Below are positions 33,338 through 42,154 of a stretch of 64,000 nt of DNA, in pieces; within the stretch, counting starts at the first letter, position 1; each line of letters begins with the position of its first letter. A model generated the notes under the pieces. The model was not told the origin of the DNA. It did no database searches and saw nothing but the letters and a program-made list of their open reading frames with translations. The stretch is from contig OZ246975.1 of assembly GCA_965232485.1 (NCBI GenBank), positions 2,294,001 to 2,358,000 of the forward strand. The letters are read 5' to 3'. This DNA is from VXPQ01 sp965232485 (lineage in GTDB: Bacteria; Bacteroidota; Rhodothermia; Rhodothermales; VXPQ01). Made by a program: the position numbers and the translations under genes.

Positions 33338-36295
33338 ATGCCCAGAACCAGCGAAATCGCCTTCAACGTACAGTTACTGAATGTGCTTCGGGGCAAGCAC
33401 CCGCGCTGGCGCGATCACACCGGCGTGGAGCAGCGGAGCGTACTACGCAAGAAGGCGCTGCAACCGGATATCGTTATACGCCCGCCGGGCGGCGTCCCGG
33501 TTGTTCTGGAGACGGAATTTGAACCGGCGCATACCGTGGAGGCAGATGCGCAAGCGCGTTTGGGCAAATTCCTGTCGCAAACGGGAGATCGGATCGAGCA
33601 GACCATCGCTGTCCGAATTCCGCTGGAACTGAGAGGAGCGCCGCAGGCAGATTTGGAGCGGCATATCGAAGGCGCCGAATTTCGCTATTGCACATATTCG
33701 CTGCAAGACACGAGCGCCGCCATGCGTTGGCCGACCACGGGCTGGCTTGCGGGCAGCGTCAACGATCTTGCGGGATGCATCGAAAATATCTCGTTGTCCG
33801 AGCGGCTGCTTGCCGAAGGTGCGAACATTCTGGAGCAAAGCATTGGCGAGGCGGCAGGCAAGCTGCGCGAAACGGCCGGGATCCACACGCTGGAGAAAAT
33901 GGCGCAGTCCCTCCACCAGGAGGACGGCGAGCAAACCTCGCGTATGGCTATGGCCATCGTCGCCAATGCGCTCGTATTTCATACTGCTATCGTTGAGGCG
34001 CACGGGATCGACACGGTCGATGAACTACGCAGTCCCGGCACCAACGATGTAAACAAGAGTCGCTTGCTTGCCTGCTGGCAGCATATCCTCGAAAACATCA
34101 ATTACTATCCGATCTTTCATATCGCTTCCGATCTGCTCAGGCCAATTCCGCCCGGCGTCGCGAATGCAGTCCTCAACCGGCTTGCTCAGGCGTCCAGCGA
34201 TCTGGCGGGCCTTGGGGCGACGACCCTGCATGACCTCTCCGGGCGCATGTTTCAGCGGCTCATTGCCGACCGGAAGTTTCTGGCTACGTTCTATACCCTG
34301 CCCGTTTCGGCGGCCCTGCTCGCTGAATTAGCGGTATCTCGGTTCGATGCGGAAGCGGATTGGTCCAGCCCGGACACGTTCACGAATCTCCGGGTTGCTG
34401 ATCTTGCCTGCGGTACGGGCGCCCTGCTTTCAGCTGCATACCGCGCCTTGGCCGTCCGCTACCGTAGAAAAGGCGGCGACGATCAGACGCTGCACAGCAA
34501 GATGATGGAGCATGCGCTCGTTGCCGCCGATATTATGCCTGCCGCAACGCATCTTACCGCATCCATGCTGTCGAGCACCCATCCGGGTACGACCTTTGGA
34601 CGCACCCGCGTCCACACGCTGCCCTACGGACAGCAAAGCAAGGAAAAACGGCAGGCCATGGCGTTAGGGGCGCTTGACCTGATTGAATATGACGATGCAC
34701 CGTCGCTGTTCGGAACCGGCGTTCGGAGGGCGCAAGGTACGGGCGCGGATGTGGAAACCGACTGGAGCCAGGACATGGTTCTTCCCCGGGGAGCGGCTGA
34801 CCTGGTGATTATGAACCCTCCGTTTACCCGGCCAACCAACCACGAGAAGGCCGATGTGCCGGTGCCTTCGTTTGCGGGATTGAGTACAACCGAAGACGAA
34901 CAACAGGCTATGGCCAAGCGGCTGGCTGAGATACGTCGACGGCTGCCCGACCCAGCTGGCCATGGCAATGCCGGCCTGGCTTCCAACTTCATAGACCTTG
35001 GCCATGTCAAGACCAGGTCGGGCGGCATTCTTGCACTGGTGCTGCCGGCCTCGTTCGTGAGCGGCGGTTCCTGGAAGGACGCGCGTAATTTGTTGGAACG
35101 CGAGTACGAGAATATTACTGTTCTGACCATTGCAGCGCATGGCCAGACGGATCTGGCCTTTTCAGCCGATACCGGTATGGCGGAGGCCCTTGTATTAGGC
35201 GTCAAATGCGGTGCCGGGCAAGAAGAATCTGGCGAAACGCTGTTCGTCAATCTCTACCACAGGCCGCGCACGCTTGCGGAAGCCTTCGAAATGGCGCGGG
35301 CGGTGCGTCGGCTGACGCCTCAAGATCGGCAAGGGCATCTTCGCATGGGCGACCGCGAGATCATCGGTACGTATATCCGTGCACCTTTGAGCTATGGCGG
35401 CTGCGCGTCTCTTCGCGAAACCACGCTTGCCGACGCCGCGCTCGGACTGGAGGAAGGTATGCTTCGGCTGCCCCAGGGATATGCTGCGCCGCTTGCCACG
35501 ATTTCCCTTGGAATTCTTGGCAAAAAAGGATTGGTTGATCGTGATATCGCCGGGAAGAATAGTAATGGAAGCCCGCGTGGGCCGTTTGACATTATTCCCA
35601 TTCAGGGAGTGCCGCAATACCCTGTGCTTTGGGGGCACGACGCCGAGCGAGAACAATGTCTTATTGTTCCACCTGATAACGAAGGAGAAGTGCGTCCCCA
35701 CTACGATGTCCGTGCTGTTGAGGTTTGGAACGCAACCGCCTCCCGACTGCATTTCAATCGCGATTTTCGCATCAATTCGCAAAGCCTCGCTGCCTGCCTT
35801 ACGCCAACCAAAGCGATCGGTGGGAGGGCGTGGCCTAATTTTATTCCAGAGCGAGACGAGTGGACGCTACCCCTCGTTTTATGGGCCAACACCACACTCG
35901 GTCTCCTTGCCTTCTGGTGGATTGGAACCCGACAGCAGCAGGGCCGCGCAATTCTCACGATCACACAGTTGCCCCGCCTGACCGTTCTGGACCCGCGCGC
36001 CCTCAGTAAGGAGCAGATTACGCAAGCCGAAGACATCTTTGAGCGCTTCAGGGAAAAGACGTTTCTGCCGGCCAACGAAGCCTATCGGGACGATACCCGG
36101 AAGGCTCTTGACCGTGCGGTTCTGGTGGAACTGCTGCAACTTCCCGTAGCGGCGCTCGAACCCCTTTCCATTTTACGCAAACAATGGTGCGCCGAGCCCA
36201 GTGTCCACGGCGGCAAGAAAACGCGCATTATCCCGCTGCACGAGGAGCAGATGGTGCGCCTTAAGGCTGCTGGGAGGCGAGGGGCATTGGATTAA
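33338..36295 (+). CDS. Type IIG-like restriction/N6-adenine methyltransferase fusion
   Basis: The product has 985 residues. The N-terminal part has PDIVI (43-47) and VVLETEFE (55-62), which fits a PD-(D/E)XK-like core with Glu in place of the final Lys. The central methylase has motif I DLACGTGALL at 355-364 and catalytic NPPF at 493-496. The C-terminal 350 residues should hold the target recognition part. One-protein systems of this build cut and modify DNA by themselves. The non-canonical ExE leaves nuclease activity uncertain; a methylase-only or BREX/Pgl-like role is an alternative. No separate specificity subunit is nearby. Confidence 0.8.
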   Translation: MPRTSEIAFNVQLLNVLRGKHPRWRDHTGVEQRSVLRKKALQPDIVIRPPGGVPVVLETEFEPAHTVEADAQARLGKFLSQTGDRIEQTIAVRIPLELRGAPQADLERHIEGAEFRYCTYSLQDTSAAMRWPTTGWLAGSVNDLAGCIENISLSERLLAEGANILEQSIGEAAGKLRETAGIHTLEKMAQSLHQEDGEQTSRMAMAIVANALVFHTAIVEAHGIDTVDELRSPGTNDVNKSRLLACWQHILENINYYPIFHIASDLLRPIPPGVANAVLNRLAQASSDLAGLGATTLHDLSGRMFQRLIADRKFLATFYTLPVSAALLAELAVSRFDAEADWSSPDTFTNLRVADLACGTGALLSAAYRALAVRYRRKGGDDQTLHSKMMEHALVAADIMPAATHLTASMLSSTHPGTTFGRTRVHTLPYGQQSKEKRQAMALGALDLIEYDDAPSLFGTGVRRAQGTGADVETDWSQDMVLPRGAADLVIMNPPFTRPTNHEKADVPVPSFAGLSTTEDEQQAMAKRLAEIRRRLPDPAGHGNAGLASNFIDLGHVKTRSGGILALVLPASFVSGGSWKDARNLLEREYENITVLTIAAHGQTDLAFSADTGMAEALVLGVKCGAGQEESGETLFVNLYHRPRTLAEAFEMARAVRRLTPQDRQGHLRMGDREIIGTYIRAPLSYGGCASLRETTLADAALGLEEGMLRLPQGYAAPLATISLGILGKKGLVDRDIAGKNSNGSPRGPFDIIPIQGVPQYPVLWGHDAEREQCLIVPPDNEGEVRPHYDVRAVEVWNATASRLHFNRDFRINSQSLAACLTPTKAIGGRAWPNFIPERDEWTLPLVLWANTTLGLLAFWWIGTRQQQGRAILTITQLPRLTVLDPRALSKEQITQAEDIFERFREKTFLPANEAYRDDTRKALDRAVLVELLQLPVAALEPLSILRKQWCAEPSVHGGKKTRIIPLHEEQMVRLKAAGRRGALD

Positions 36296-36389
36296 TTCAT
36301 CCCACAACATCCCGTTTTCTCCCGCCAAGTCCCGGTAATGGCCTCGGCACTATTGGATATAAGTCCCTTTGAAGCGATGTTCCTGTAGG

Positions 36390-36536
36390 CTAGCAGCGGC
36401 GGTAGGATGTATTTTGCCCTTTGCCGCAATTGCCGCACGGTGGCAAGCGGTCTGAACTGTCATCCAGTGTTACACTCCAATCGCAACTGGTGCAGCAATA
36501 GGTGCCTTTACCTGGCTTTTCTCCGATACTGTACAT
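36390..36536 (-). CDS. 48-residue zinc-ribbon protein
   Basis: This tiny gene reads MYSIGEKPGKGTYCCTSCDW (residues 1-20) and PPCGNCGKG further on, giving a CxxC...CxxC zinc ribbon (Cys15/Cys18 and Cys34/Cys37). Start ATG 36536, stop TAG 36390-36392. The GEKPGKGTY...C-x-x-C-W...LPPCGKCG style matches small rubredoxin-like zinc-ribbon proteins known from many bacteria. It lies between two plus-strand restriction genes on the opposite strand. The remaining bases of 36296-36695 show nothing else. Confidence 0.7.
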   Translation of the reverse strand: MYSIGEKPGKGTYCCTSCDWSVTLDDSSDRLPPCGNCGKGQNTSYRRC

Positions 36537-37501
36537 GAGGCACCTCGTGTTTATGTTTATGGTTTAGGAAACGATCCACTGCATGGGAACAAAAACTGTG
36601 CCAACTACGTGGCTGTGCCTTATTGACAGACGGTCTTACAGGTATTTGATAAAGGCTATGTCCGGCAAGATGTTTTAGGAGACAATATCTCTTGGATGAA
36701 GACAAGACTCACACCGCACTACATATCGCTGGTGTACCAGGCGTGCCTCAAGTCGTTTTGGAGACGCAAAGCTCTGGCCAAGTTCCTGCGACAATGTGGT
36801 ATATCGACTCTGTTTCTCCAGAACTGGGCTCCCGATGAGTCAAAGCGAGAGGTGCTTGACAGGCTTTTTTTTGAACTTCCGAAGAGCGACAGCGGGCGTT
36901 CGTCCTTGGTGAGGATGGCCAGTTTTCTGATGGAACAGGAGTCCTTTCCCGATCTTGAAAACTGGGAGGACTCGGATGCCAAACTCAAGGAGGCCCACCA
37001 TGCCGTTTCGCAACTTCGACGCTATCATTCGAAGCAACAGAAGAAGATTCAATCAGAGAAGGACAAGGTTGAGGCACGGAAGAAGCTCGCCGAGCGACAG
37101 CGTAAGGAGACCCAGTCCCAGCAGACTCTCAGTGCCCTGAATGACAGACTGGGGGCTCTTGCTCAGTCACTGGGCGAACAGAAGGCCGGTTACGACTTTC
37201 AGAAATGGTTCTATGAGTTGTTGGATTTCTCCGAAATCTCGAACCGGAAGCCGTACGTCCACAAGGGTCGGCAGATCGACGGATCGCTGACCGTGTCTGG
37301 AACGACCTACCTCGTGGAATTGAAATTCACGGGGGGACAGACTGGTGCAACCGACATCGATTCGTTTCACAAGAAGATCACAACCAAAGCCGACAACACG
37401 ATGGGAGTGATGGTCTCGATCTCCGGCTATTCATCAGTGGCTAAACAGGAAGCATCGGGCGAGCGTACACCGATGTTACTTTTGGACCACAATCATTTGT
37501 A

Positions 37502-38672
37502 GGATACTCTGATTTAATCCCCCGTTTGTATTTTACGGTATATCCCATTACCAATCGAGGAAATCCGATGCTCCAGTTTTCATTCGAGGACGTAGCCTAC
37601 CAAAGCCGCACGAAAAAGACGCGTAACCAGCGATTTCTCGAGCAGATGGACTCGGTGCTTCCATGGGAGGCTTTTCTTTCGGAGTTGGAGCCTTTCTATC
37701 CGCAGGGAGCAAGGGGTCGTCCTCCGGTCGGTTTTGAAACGATGCTTCGTATCTACTTCATGCAGCAGTGGTTCGGTCATTCGGATCCGGGCATGGAAGA
37801 CGCTCTTCACGACAATATCGCGATGCGTCGTTTCGCTCGTCTTGACGCGGGCTACGCGCCGGACGAGACGACGATATGCAAGTTTCGCCACTGGCTCGAG
37901 GAGCGCGGGTTGACGAAGAGGCTTCTGTCGATTAGCAACAAGCATCTTCGTGCTCACGGCGTCATGGTTCGCGAGGGCAGCATAGTGGACGCGACGATCA
38001 TTTCTGCTCCTGCGTCTACGAAGAACCGCACCGGCGCGCGCGATCCTGAGATGAAGTCCACTCGCAAGGCGAACAAGTGGCGTTTCGGGATGAAAGCGCA
38101 TATCGGCACGGACACGCAGGGCTATGTGCACAGCGTAGAGGTGACGGCTGCGAACGTGCACGACGTGACGATGATGGAGCAGTGTCTGCACGGCGAGGAG
38201 AAGGAGATTTACGGCGACAAGGGCTACGCGTGCCGAAAGCGCAAGGAGCAGGCCGAGTCGCAAGGCGTCGCCTGGCGGGTGTTGCGCAAGGCGGCCAGAG
38301 GCAGGAAACTGACCTGCGCGGACGCTTCGTTCAATCGCAAGAGCAACCGCATTCGCGCGCGCGTAGAACATCCCTTCGGGGTGGTCAAGCATCTTTGGGG
38401 TTACCGCAAGACGCGCTACCGGGGGTTGCGCAAGAACGCGGCGCAGGTTTATACGCTGTTTGCGCTGGCGAATTTCTACATGGCGCGCAAGAAATTGATA
38501 GCTGTCGCCCGATAGGTATGCCCGAGCGCCCCGTTTTGAGGCGCCCGGGGCGCAAAAACACGACAATATCGACGATTTAACGTTGGATTCGACCAAAAAT
38601 CGCTCCCTGTACGCATCGAAACCTTCAATGCCTTCAATCTGACCCCCAAACACCGGATTGATCAGAGTATCC
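37502..38672 (+). mobile_element. IS5-family insertion sequence with TGTA target duplication
   Basis: The element is 1171 bp. Terminal inverted repeats are GGATACTCTGATTTAATCC (left) and GGATACTCTGATCAATCC (right, complement). TGTA flanks it on both sides (37498-37501 and 38673-38676). It encodes one transposase. The intact duplication and restored host frame show a recent insertion. Confidence 0.92.
37568..38515 (+). CDS. IS5-family transposase
   Basis: This 315-residue DDE transposase starts MLQFSFEDVAYQSRTKKTRN. The catalytic acidic residues lie in SIVDATIISAP (first Asp), EIYGDKGYACR (second Asp) and RIRARVEHPFGVVK (Glu), the DDE arrangement of the IS5 family. I chose the ATG at 37568; the longer frame to 37526 runs into the terminal repeat region. 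The gene looks intact, so this copy may be active. Confidence 0.92.
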   Translation: MLQFSFEDVAYQSRTKKTRNQRFLEQMDSVLPWEAFLSELEPFYPQGARGRPPVGFETMLRIYFMQQWFGHSDPGMEDALHDNIAMRRFARLDAGYAPDETTICKFRHWLEERGLTKRLLSISNKHLRAHGVMVREGSIVDATIISAPASTKNRTGARDPEMKSTRKANKWRFGMKAHIGTDTQGYVHSVEVTAANVHDVTMMEQCLHGEEKEIYGDKGYACRKRKEQAESQGVAWRVLRKAARGRKLTCADASFNRKSNRIRARVEHPFGVVKHLWGYRKTRYRGLRKNAAQVYTLFALANFYMARKKLIAVAR

Positions 38673-38879
38673 TGTATATGGTTCTGAGAGATATCATGGG
38701 GTTTAGCGACCTTGTTAACAGGGTTCGTCGACACGCATCCCAAACGGGAGAGGCGTATCTGGCTGTCGCGGACTTTGGTGGTTGACGACCCCAGAATAAC
38801 GAGCGTCTATAGACTAACGGCGGATCCTTCTCGATAAGCATAACCCAACACAGCTACTATATTTAAATCCGCGAAAAAA

Positions 38880-38904
38880 TCTGTCCAATCAAAACGAACT
38901 GCCT
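38880..38904 (-). mobile_element. Left-end scrap of the IS3-family element
   Basis: On the minus strand the bases read AGTTCGTTTTGATTGGACAG, close to the TGGTTCGGGTTGATTGGACA end. Only about 25 bp survive, directly beside the ImmA-type gene stop. 38784-38879 shows no gene. Confidence 0.55.
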
Positions 38905-39741
38905 CTATTGGTCAACTTTTGACTCGGGTAGAAGAAGGGTCAAGAAACCGTACCGGCCTAGAGAAATTGCCTGCTCTATCAGTATCTCATCGCGCCTCCC
39001 ACCCGCGGCGACATAGTCGAACCACATTGAGGCTACGGCACCGCATTGGGTAAAATCGGACGAAGATGTTTTCCTCATCGTAACCATCCGAGTGGCGGAG
39101 TCTGGAGGAAGATCATTCACGGACTTGGTTGTCCTTCGATACCGGCCTTCATAGGTTTTCTGAGAAGACCAGTGCCACCCATATCCATCTGGATTCCACT
39201 TCACCACGACACAGAAAAAGTCGGATAGACTCACATATCGAAGAGCCGTACTGGTGATTGAGGTTCCAAATCGCTGCTTCAAATCCAGGATGTCGGGTAT
39301 TCCTTTCGGAACCTTCGGTATGGCAGCAGTAAATGCCCGCGTTGGCATAAGAAGGTGGGAAGCGAACAAGTCCGCCTCCTGCTCGGCTAACTCGTCTGAC
39401 TGAAACTCGTTGAAAGAGGGATGACGACCGGTACCTTTAATGAGTGCGTTACGATGCTCATCAATGAAGTAGTGCCCAAGTTCATGGCCAATTGTGAATC
39501 GTTCACGGGCTGACTCCGGCGGACCAACCCTCAAAAGGTTACTATAGACCCAAAAGCAGGGATCACGCCACTCAATTAGCCCATCAAAAGCATTGCCAAA
39601 TTTGCCGCGCCTGAACGAGATATTGTTCTCAGATTGGAGGATGGAAATTGGGTTTACAGGAAGTAGATGCCCAGCAACCTCTTCAGCCAAATCAGCTATC
39701 TCTTGGACACGATAAGGGGGGAGGCTCTGCCGTTTACTCAT
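38905..39741 (-). CDS. ImmA/IrrE-family metallopeptidase
   Basis: The product has 278 residues with zinc-peptidase motif HELGH at 86-90 (FTIGHELGHYFIDEH) and a second acidic segment (DELAEQEADLFASHLLMP). There is no DNA-binding domain of its own. ImmA-like peptidases cleave repressors or antitoxins, often to turn on mobile elements or defence genes. The start overlaps the stop of the 119-residue gene (ATGA). The order sigma factor, small protein, peptidase suggests the peptidase or the small protein controls the sigma factor, which is inference. Confidence 0.85.
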   Translation of the reverse strand: MSKRQSLPPYRVQEIADLAEEVAGHLLPVNPISILQSENNISFRRGKFGNAFDGLIEWRDPCFWVYSNLLRVGPPESARERFTIGHELGHYFIDEHRNALIKGTGRHPSFNEFQSDELAEQEADLFASHLLMPTRAFTAAIPKVPKGIPDILDLKQRFGTSITSTALRYVSLSDFFCVVVKWNPDGYGWHWSSQKTYEGRYRRTTKSVNDLPPDSATRMVTMRKTSSSDFTQCGAVASMWFDYVAAGGRRDEILIEQAISLGRYGFLTLLLPESKVDQ

Positions 39742-40097
39742 TCGTTGTCCTTGGCTTTACGAGCGCGTCGCATCGCCTCCTCAATCTCGGTTGAAATTGA
39801 AGACCCCTTCCGGGCAGCGCGTCTCAACGAGCGAGCCTGCTCGGTTTCAGGCTGATTCTCTAAATGCTTCGGCAGGTGTATTTTCTCACCGAGGATGCGG
39901 TTGATCGCAGCGTCAGTATCCTGCAGGGCAGGGGGGAGTGTCGTGGATGCATCGCTGAACCGATCAAGAAATCGATGGGCATCTTCATCTGTTTCTGGGA
40001 CGATAAATCCACCGCGCTTGAGGGCTTCAACCAGTGACAACTCGTGAGCTGACGGCTGAGCCTTGCCTACACGGGCCTTACTTGTTCGCTTCTTCAT
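39738..40097 (-). CDS. Small charged protein between sigma factor and ImmA peptidase
   Basis: The product has 119 residues: basic N-terminus, acidic middle and basic helical C-terminus (EQARSLRRAARKGSSISTEIEEAMRRARKAKD). I recognise no family. Position and coupling make it a candidate antitoxin, anti-sigma-like factor or peptidase substrate. It starts 27 bp after the sigma factor stop and overlaps the peptidase start by 4 bp. No catalytic motif is visible. Confidence 0.65.
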   Translation of the reverse strand: MKKRTSKARVGKAQPSAHELSLVEALKRGGFIVPETDEDAHRFLDRFSDASTTLPPALQDTDAAINRILGEKIHLPKHLENQPETEQARSLRRAARKGSSISTEIEEAMRRARKAKDNE

Positions 40098-40124
40098 ACG
40101 GCTGTGATCAGGGTTAGGGGAAGC

Positions 40125-40877
40125 TTAGCAGTGCGTTTCCACGTACTTCTTGATCTTGTTGTACGCCCGTTTTCGAATCGTGCGAATGTTCTCCTTTGTT
40201 GTTTCCAAGCGCTTGCACAGTCCGTCCAGAACATCCTGTGGAAGCCGAAGCTGCTTTCCATCAACGGAGTGCTGAGCGGTAATAAGAATAATCTCCCGTT
40301 CCCGTTCCGTCAGGCTTGCCAGTGCTTCTTGGAGGCACTGGCCCTCGGGAGAGATGGTTAGCAGTACTTCATCATCGTTGCCGATGAATTTCTCACCAGC
40401 ATGGGGATCAGGAAGATTCTCATCAGCATCCTCGGGAAGCCTAACATACCGTCGGGGCACAGTTTCTTCTTGGACATGGACGACTTGGTGGTCCGGGATC
40501 ATGATACTTGTGAGCGGAAGGGGGTGCTCTTCGCTAATTCTTTTAAACCAGTCATTTTTCAGGTTTTTTGATATTGATGCCAACCATTGGAAAGTGCGTG
40601 CGCAATATCCTTGATCCAAGTTTCCATTACAATTGAAGGTACCAGCGCGCTCAAACGCACGTTGAAACGTCATGAGAACAAGGCTGCACACGCCTGCTTC
40701 ACCCCCTAGCGTATACCGGAACTATCGGCAGAATCCATACAGATTGCGAGCGTAGCGGCGAAAAAAGGCATCTGCAGCCAAACGACGCTCGGTCTCGTCG
40801 CCCGCGAAGACGGCGAGCAATAGATCAGCATCAGACTCTGCGTCCAACGGCGATGGTTTAGGTATGAGCAGTTGCAT
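40125..40877 (-). pseudogene. ECF-type sigma factor interrupted by an amber codon
   Basis: From ATG 40877 the frame reads 51 codons (LLLAVFAGDETERRLAADAFF, RRYARNLYGFCR) before TAG at 40722-40724. It then continues unbroken to TAA at 40125, giving 250 codons in all. The region-2-like start, the LVLMTFQRAFERAGTFN block and the region-4-like helix-turn-helix (LASLTEREREIILITAQH, LETTKENIRTIRKRAYNKIKKY) identify a small sigma-70 family protein. A single base change explains the stop. Residual function from a downstream start would lack part of region 2. Confidence 0.72.
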
Positions 40878-41074
40878 GATGATGAGTAGTTCGCTGGGGA
40901 TAACCCCACCTACTTAAGTTACGAGCAAGCGTGACAAGTTCCCTGCCATAGTATTTACTGGACCACGAAAACATGCGCCTGTCACGCTCCTTCGTAGTTA
41001 TAGATAGGGGCTGCCTCGTCCCTTGTTAGCAGTGCACAGGATAATACTTTGCACACAGGCAATGTGTAGCCACT

Positions 41075-42154
41075 ATGAAAAATCGCATTAAGGAGAATAA
41101 AGGAACCTTACCTAGTATGACGAACGCAGAACCGCAACCGCCCCAACGCCGCCTCCTGTCTATTGACGGGGGCGGAATCCTGGGAACGTTTCCTGCTGCT
41201 TTCCTGGCGGGGCTCGAACAAGACCTGTCCAAGCCGATCGGCAGCTACTTCGATCTGATCGCTGGCACCTCCACCGGCGGAATCATCGCCTTGGGGCTCG
41301 CGATGGGGCTGCCCGCGAGCGAACTGCTTGATCTCTACGAGAAGCGCGGCCCGGAGATCTTCGGTCAGGGCCGTGGACCGTTTGTAGACCCTCTCCTCCG
41401 CAAAGTGCGGCTTGGACGGCAACTGGTCTTGCATAAGTACGATCCTGGACCGCTCCAAGCCGTGCTGGAAGAAGTCCTCGGCAACCGGCGCATCGGTGAT
41501 GCGAATACGCGGCTACTTGTTCCGGCTTGGAACCCCGTCGCACGCTCCGTCTACATCTACAAGACCGCCCATCACCCGCGCCTTCGCAACGATTACAAGT
41601 GCCTGGCGGTCGACGCAGCGATGGCCACCGCTGCTGCACCAACCTACTTCCGTCAACACATGACGCAGCATGCGGCTGGCCTGACCGATGGCGGCACTTG
41701 GGCGAACAACCCCACGGCACTTGCCGTCGTCGAGGCGATTGCAATGCTGGGCTGGCCGCGCGATTCCCTCCATGTCCTGAGCCTCGGCTGTCTCGATGAG
41801 ACCTATACCATTCGCAAGTGGGCGGGAGTCGGGACGCTTGGCTCGAAAGTCATCAAGCTTTTCATGGACGGTCAGTCCCATGGAGCGATGGGCGTCGCCA
41901 AGTTGCTTACCGGCCATGAGCACGAGCGGAGTGCGATCCATCGGATCAACCATTCGGTTCCATTGAACGCCTTCAAGATGGATGACACACGGGTCATCCA
42001 AGATCTCAAGGGGCTGGGCCACTCCCTCGCGCGTGATCGCCAACCAGTCCTCGAACCCGTTTTCTTTACCGCTCCAGCGGAGAAGTTCTCCCCGATTTAC
42101 AAGCTGGAGCAGTCCGTTGTCAAAACAGAAGAGGTTCCGACCCATGACCATTGA
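41075..42154 (+). CDS. capV: CBASS effector: patatin-like phospholipase (CapV)
   Basis: The product has 359 residues. It shows the oxyanion loop DGGGILG (31-37), nucleophile motif GTSTG (64-68, Ser66) and catalytic DGG (205-207), the full patatin set. In CBASS, CapV degrades membrane phospholipids once a cyclic nucleotide binds, killing the infected cell. A second start at 41117 would remove 14 residues; ribosome sites do not decide. Its last 11 bases overlap the CD-NTase gene. It is the first gene of the operon, divergent from the sigma factor gene across 197 bp. Confidence 0.9.
   Translation: MKNRIKENKGTLPSMTNAEPQPPQRRLLSIDGGGILGTFPAAFLAGLEQDLSKPIGSYFDLIAGTSTGGIIALGLAMGLPASELLDLYEKRGPEIFGQGRGPFVDPLLRKVRLGRQLVLHKYDPGPLQAVLEEVLGNRRIGDANTRLLVPAWNPVARSVYIYKTAHHPRLRNDYKCLAVDAAMATAAAPTYFRQHMTQHAAGLTDGGTWANNPTALAVVEAIAMLGWPRDSLHVLSLGCLDETYTIRKWAGVGTLGSKVIKLFMDGQSHGAMGVAKLLTGHEHERSAIHRINHSVPLNAFKMDDTRVIQDLKGLGHSLARDRQPVLEPVFFTAPAEKFSPIYKLEQSVVKTEEVPTHDH

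Larger units (their letters stand above)
36696..38783 (+). pseudogene. Mrr-like restriction endonuclease split by an IS5-family element
   Basis: The first 268 codons (36696-37502) encode a coiled-coil-rich N-terminal part (about 92-160) and a PD-(D/E)XK core with Asp195 (GRQIDGS), Glu208 and Lys210 (VELKF). The frame then meets the IS at TTG-TAG, which supplies the stop. After the IS, the sequence from 38677 restores the frame exactly if one TGTA copy is removed: HLYMVLRDIMGFSDLVNRV, then ending VADFGG and TGA at 38781-38783. The intact protein would have about 304 residues. The shortened product keeps the catalytic core, so residual activity is possible. Confidence 0.88.
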
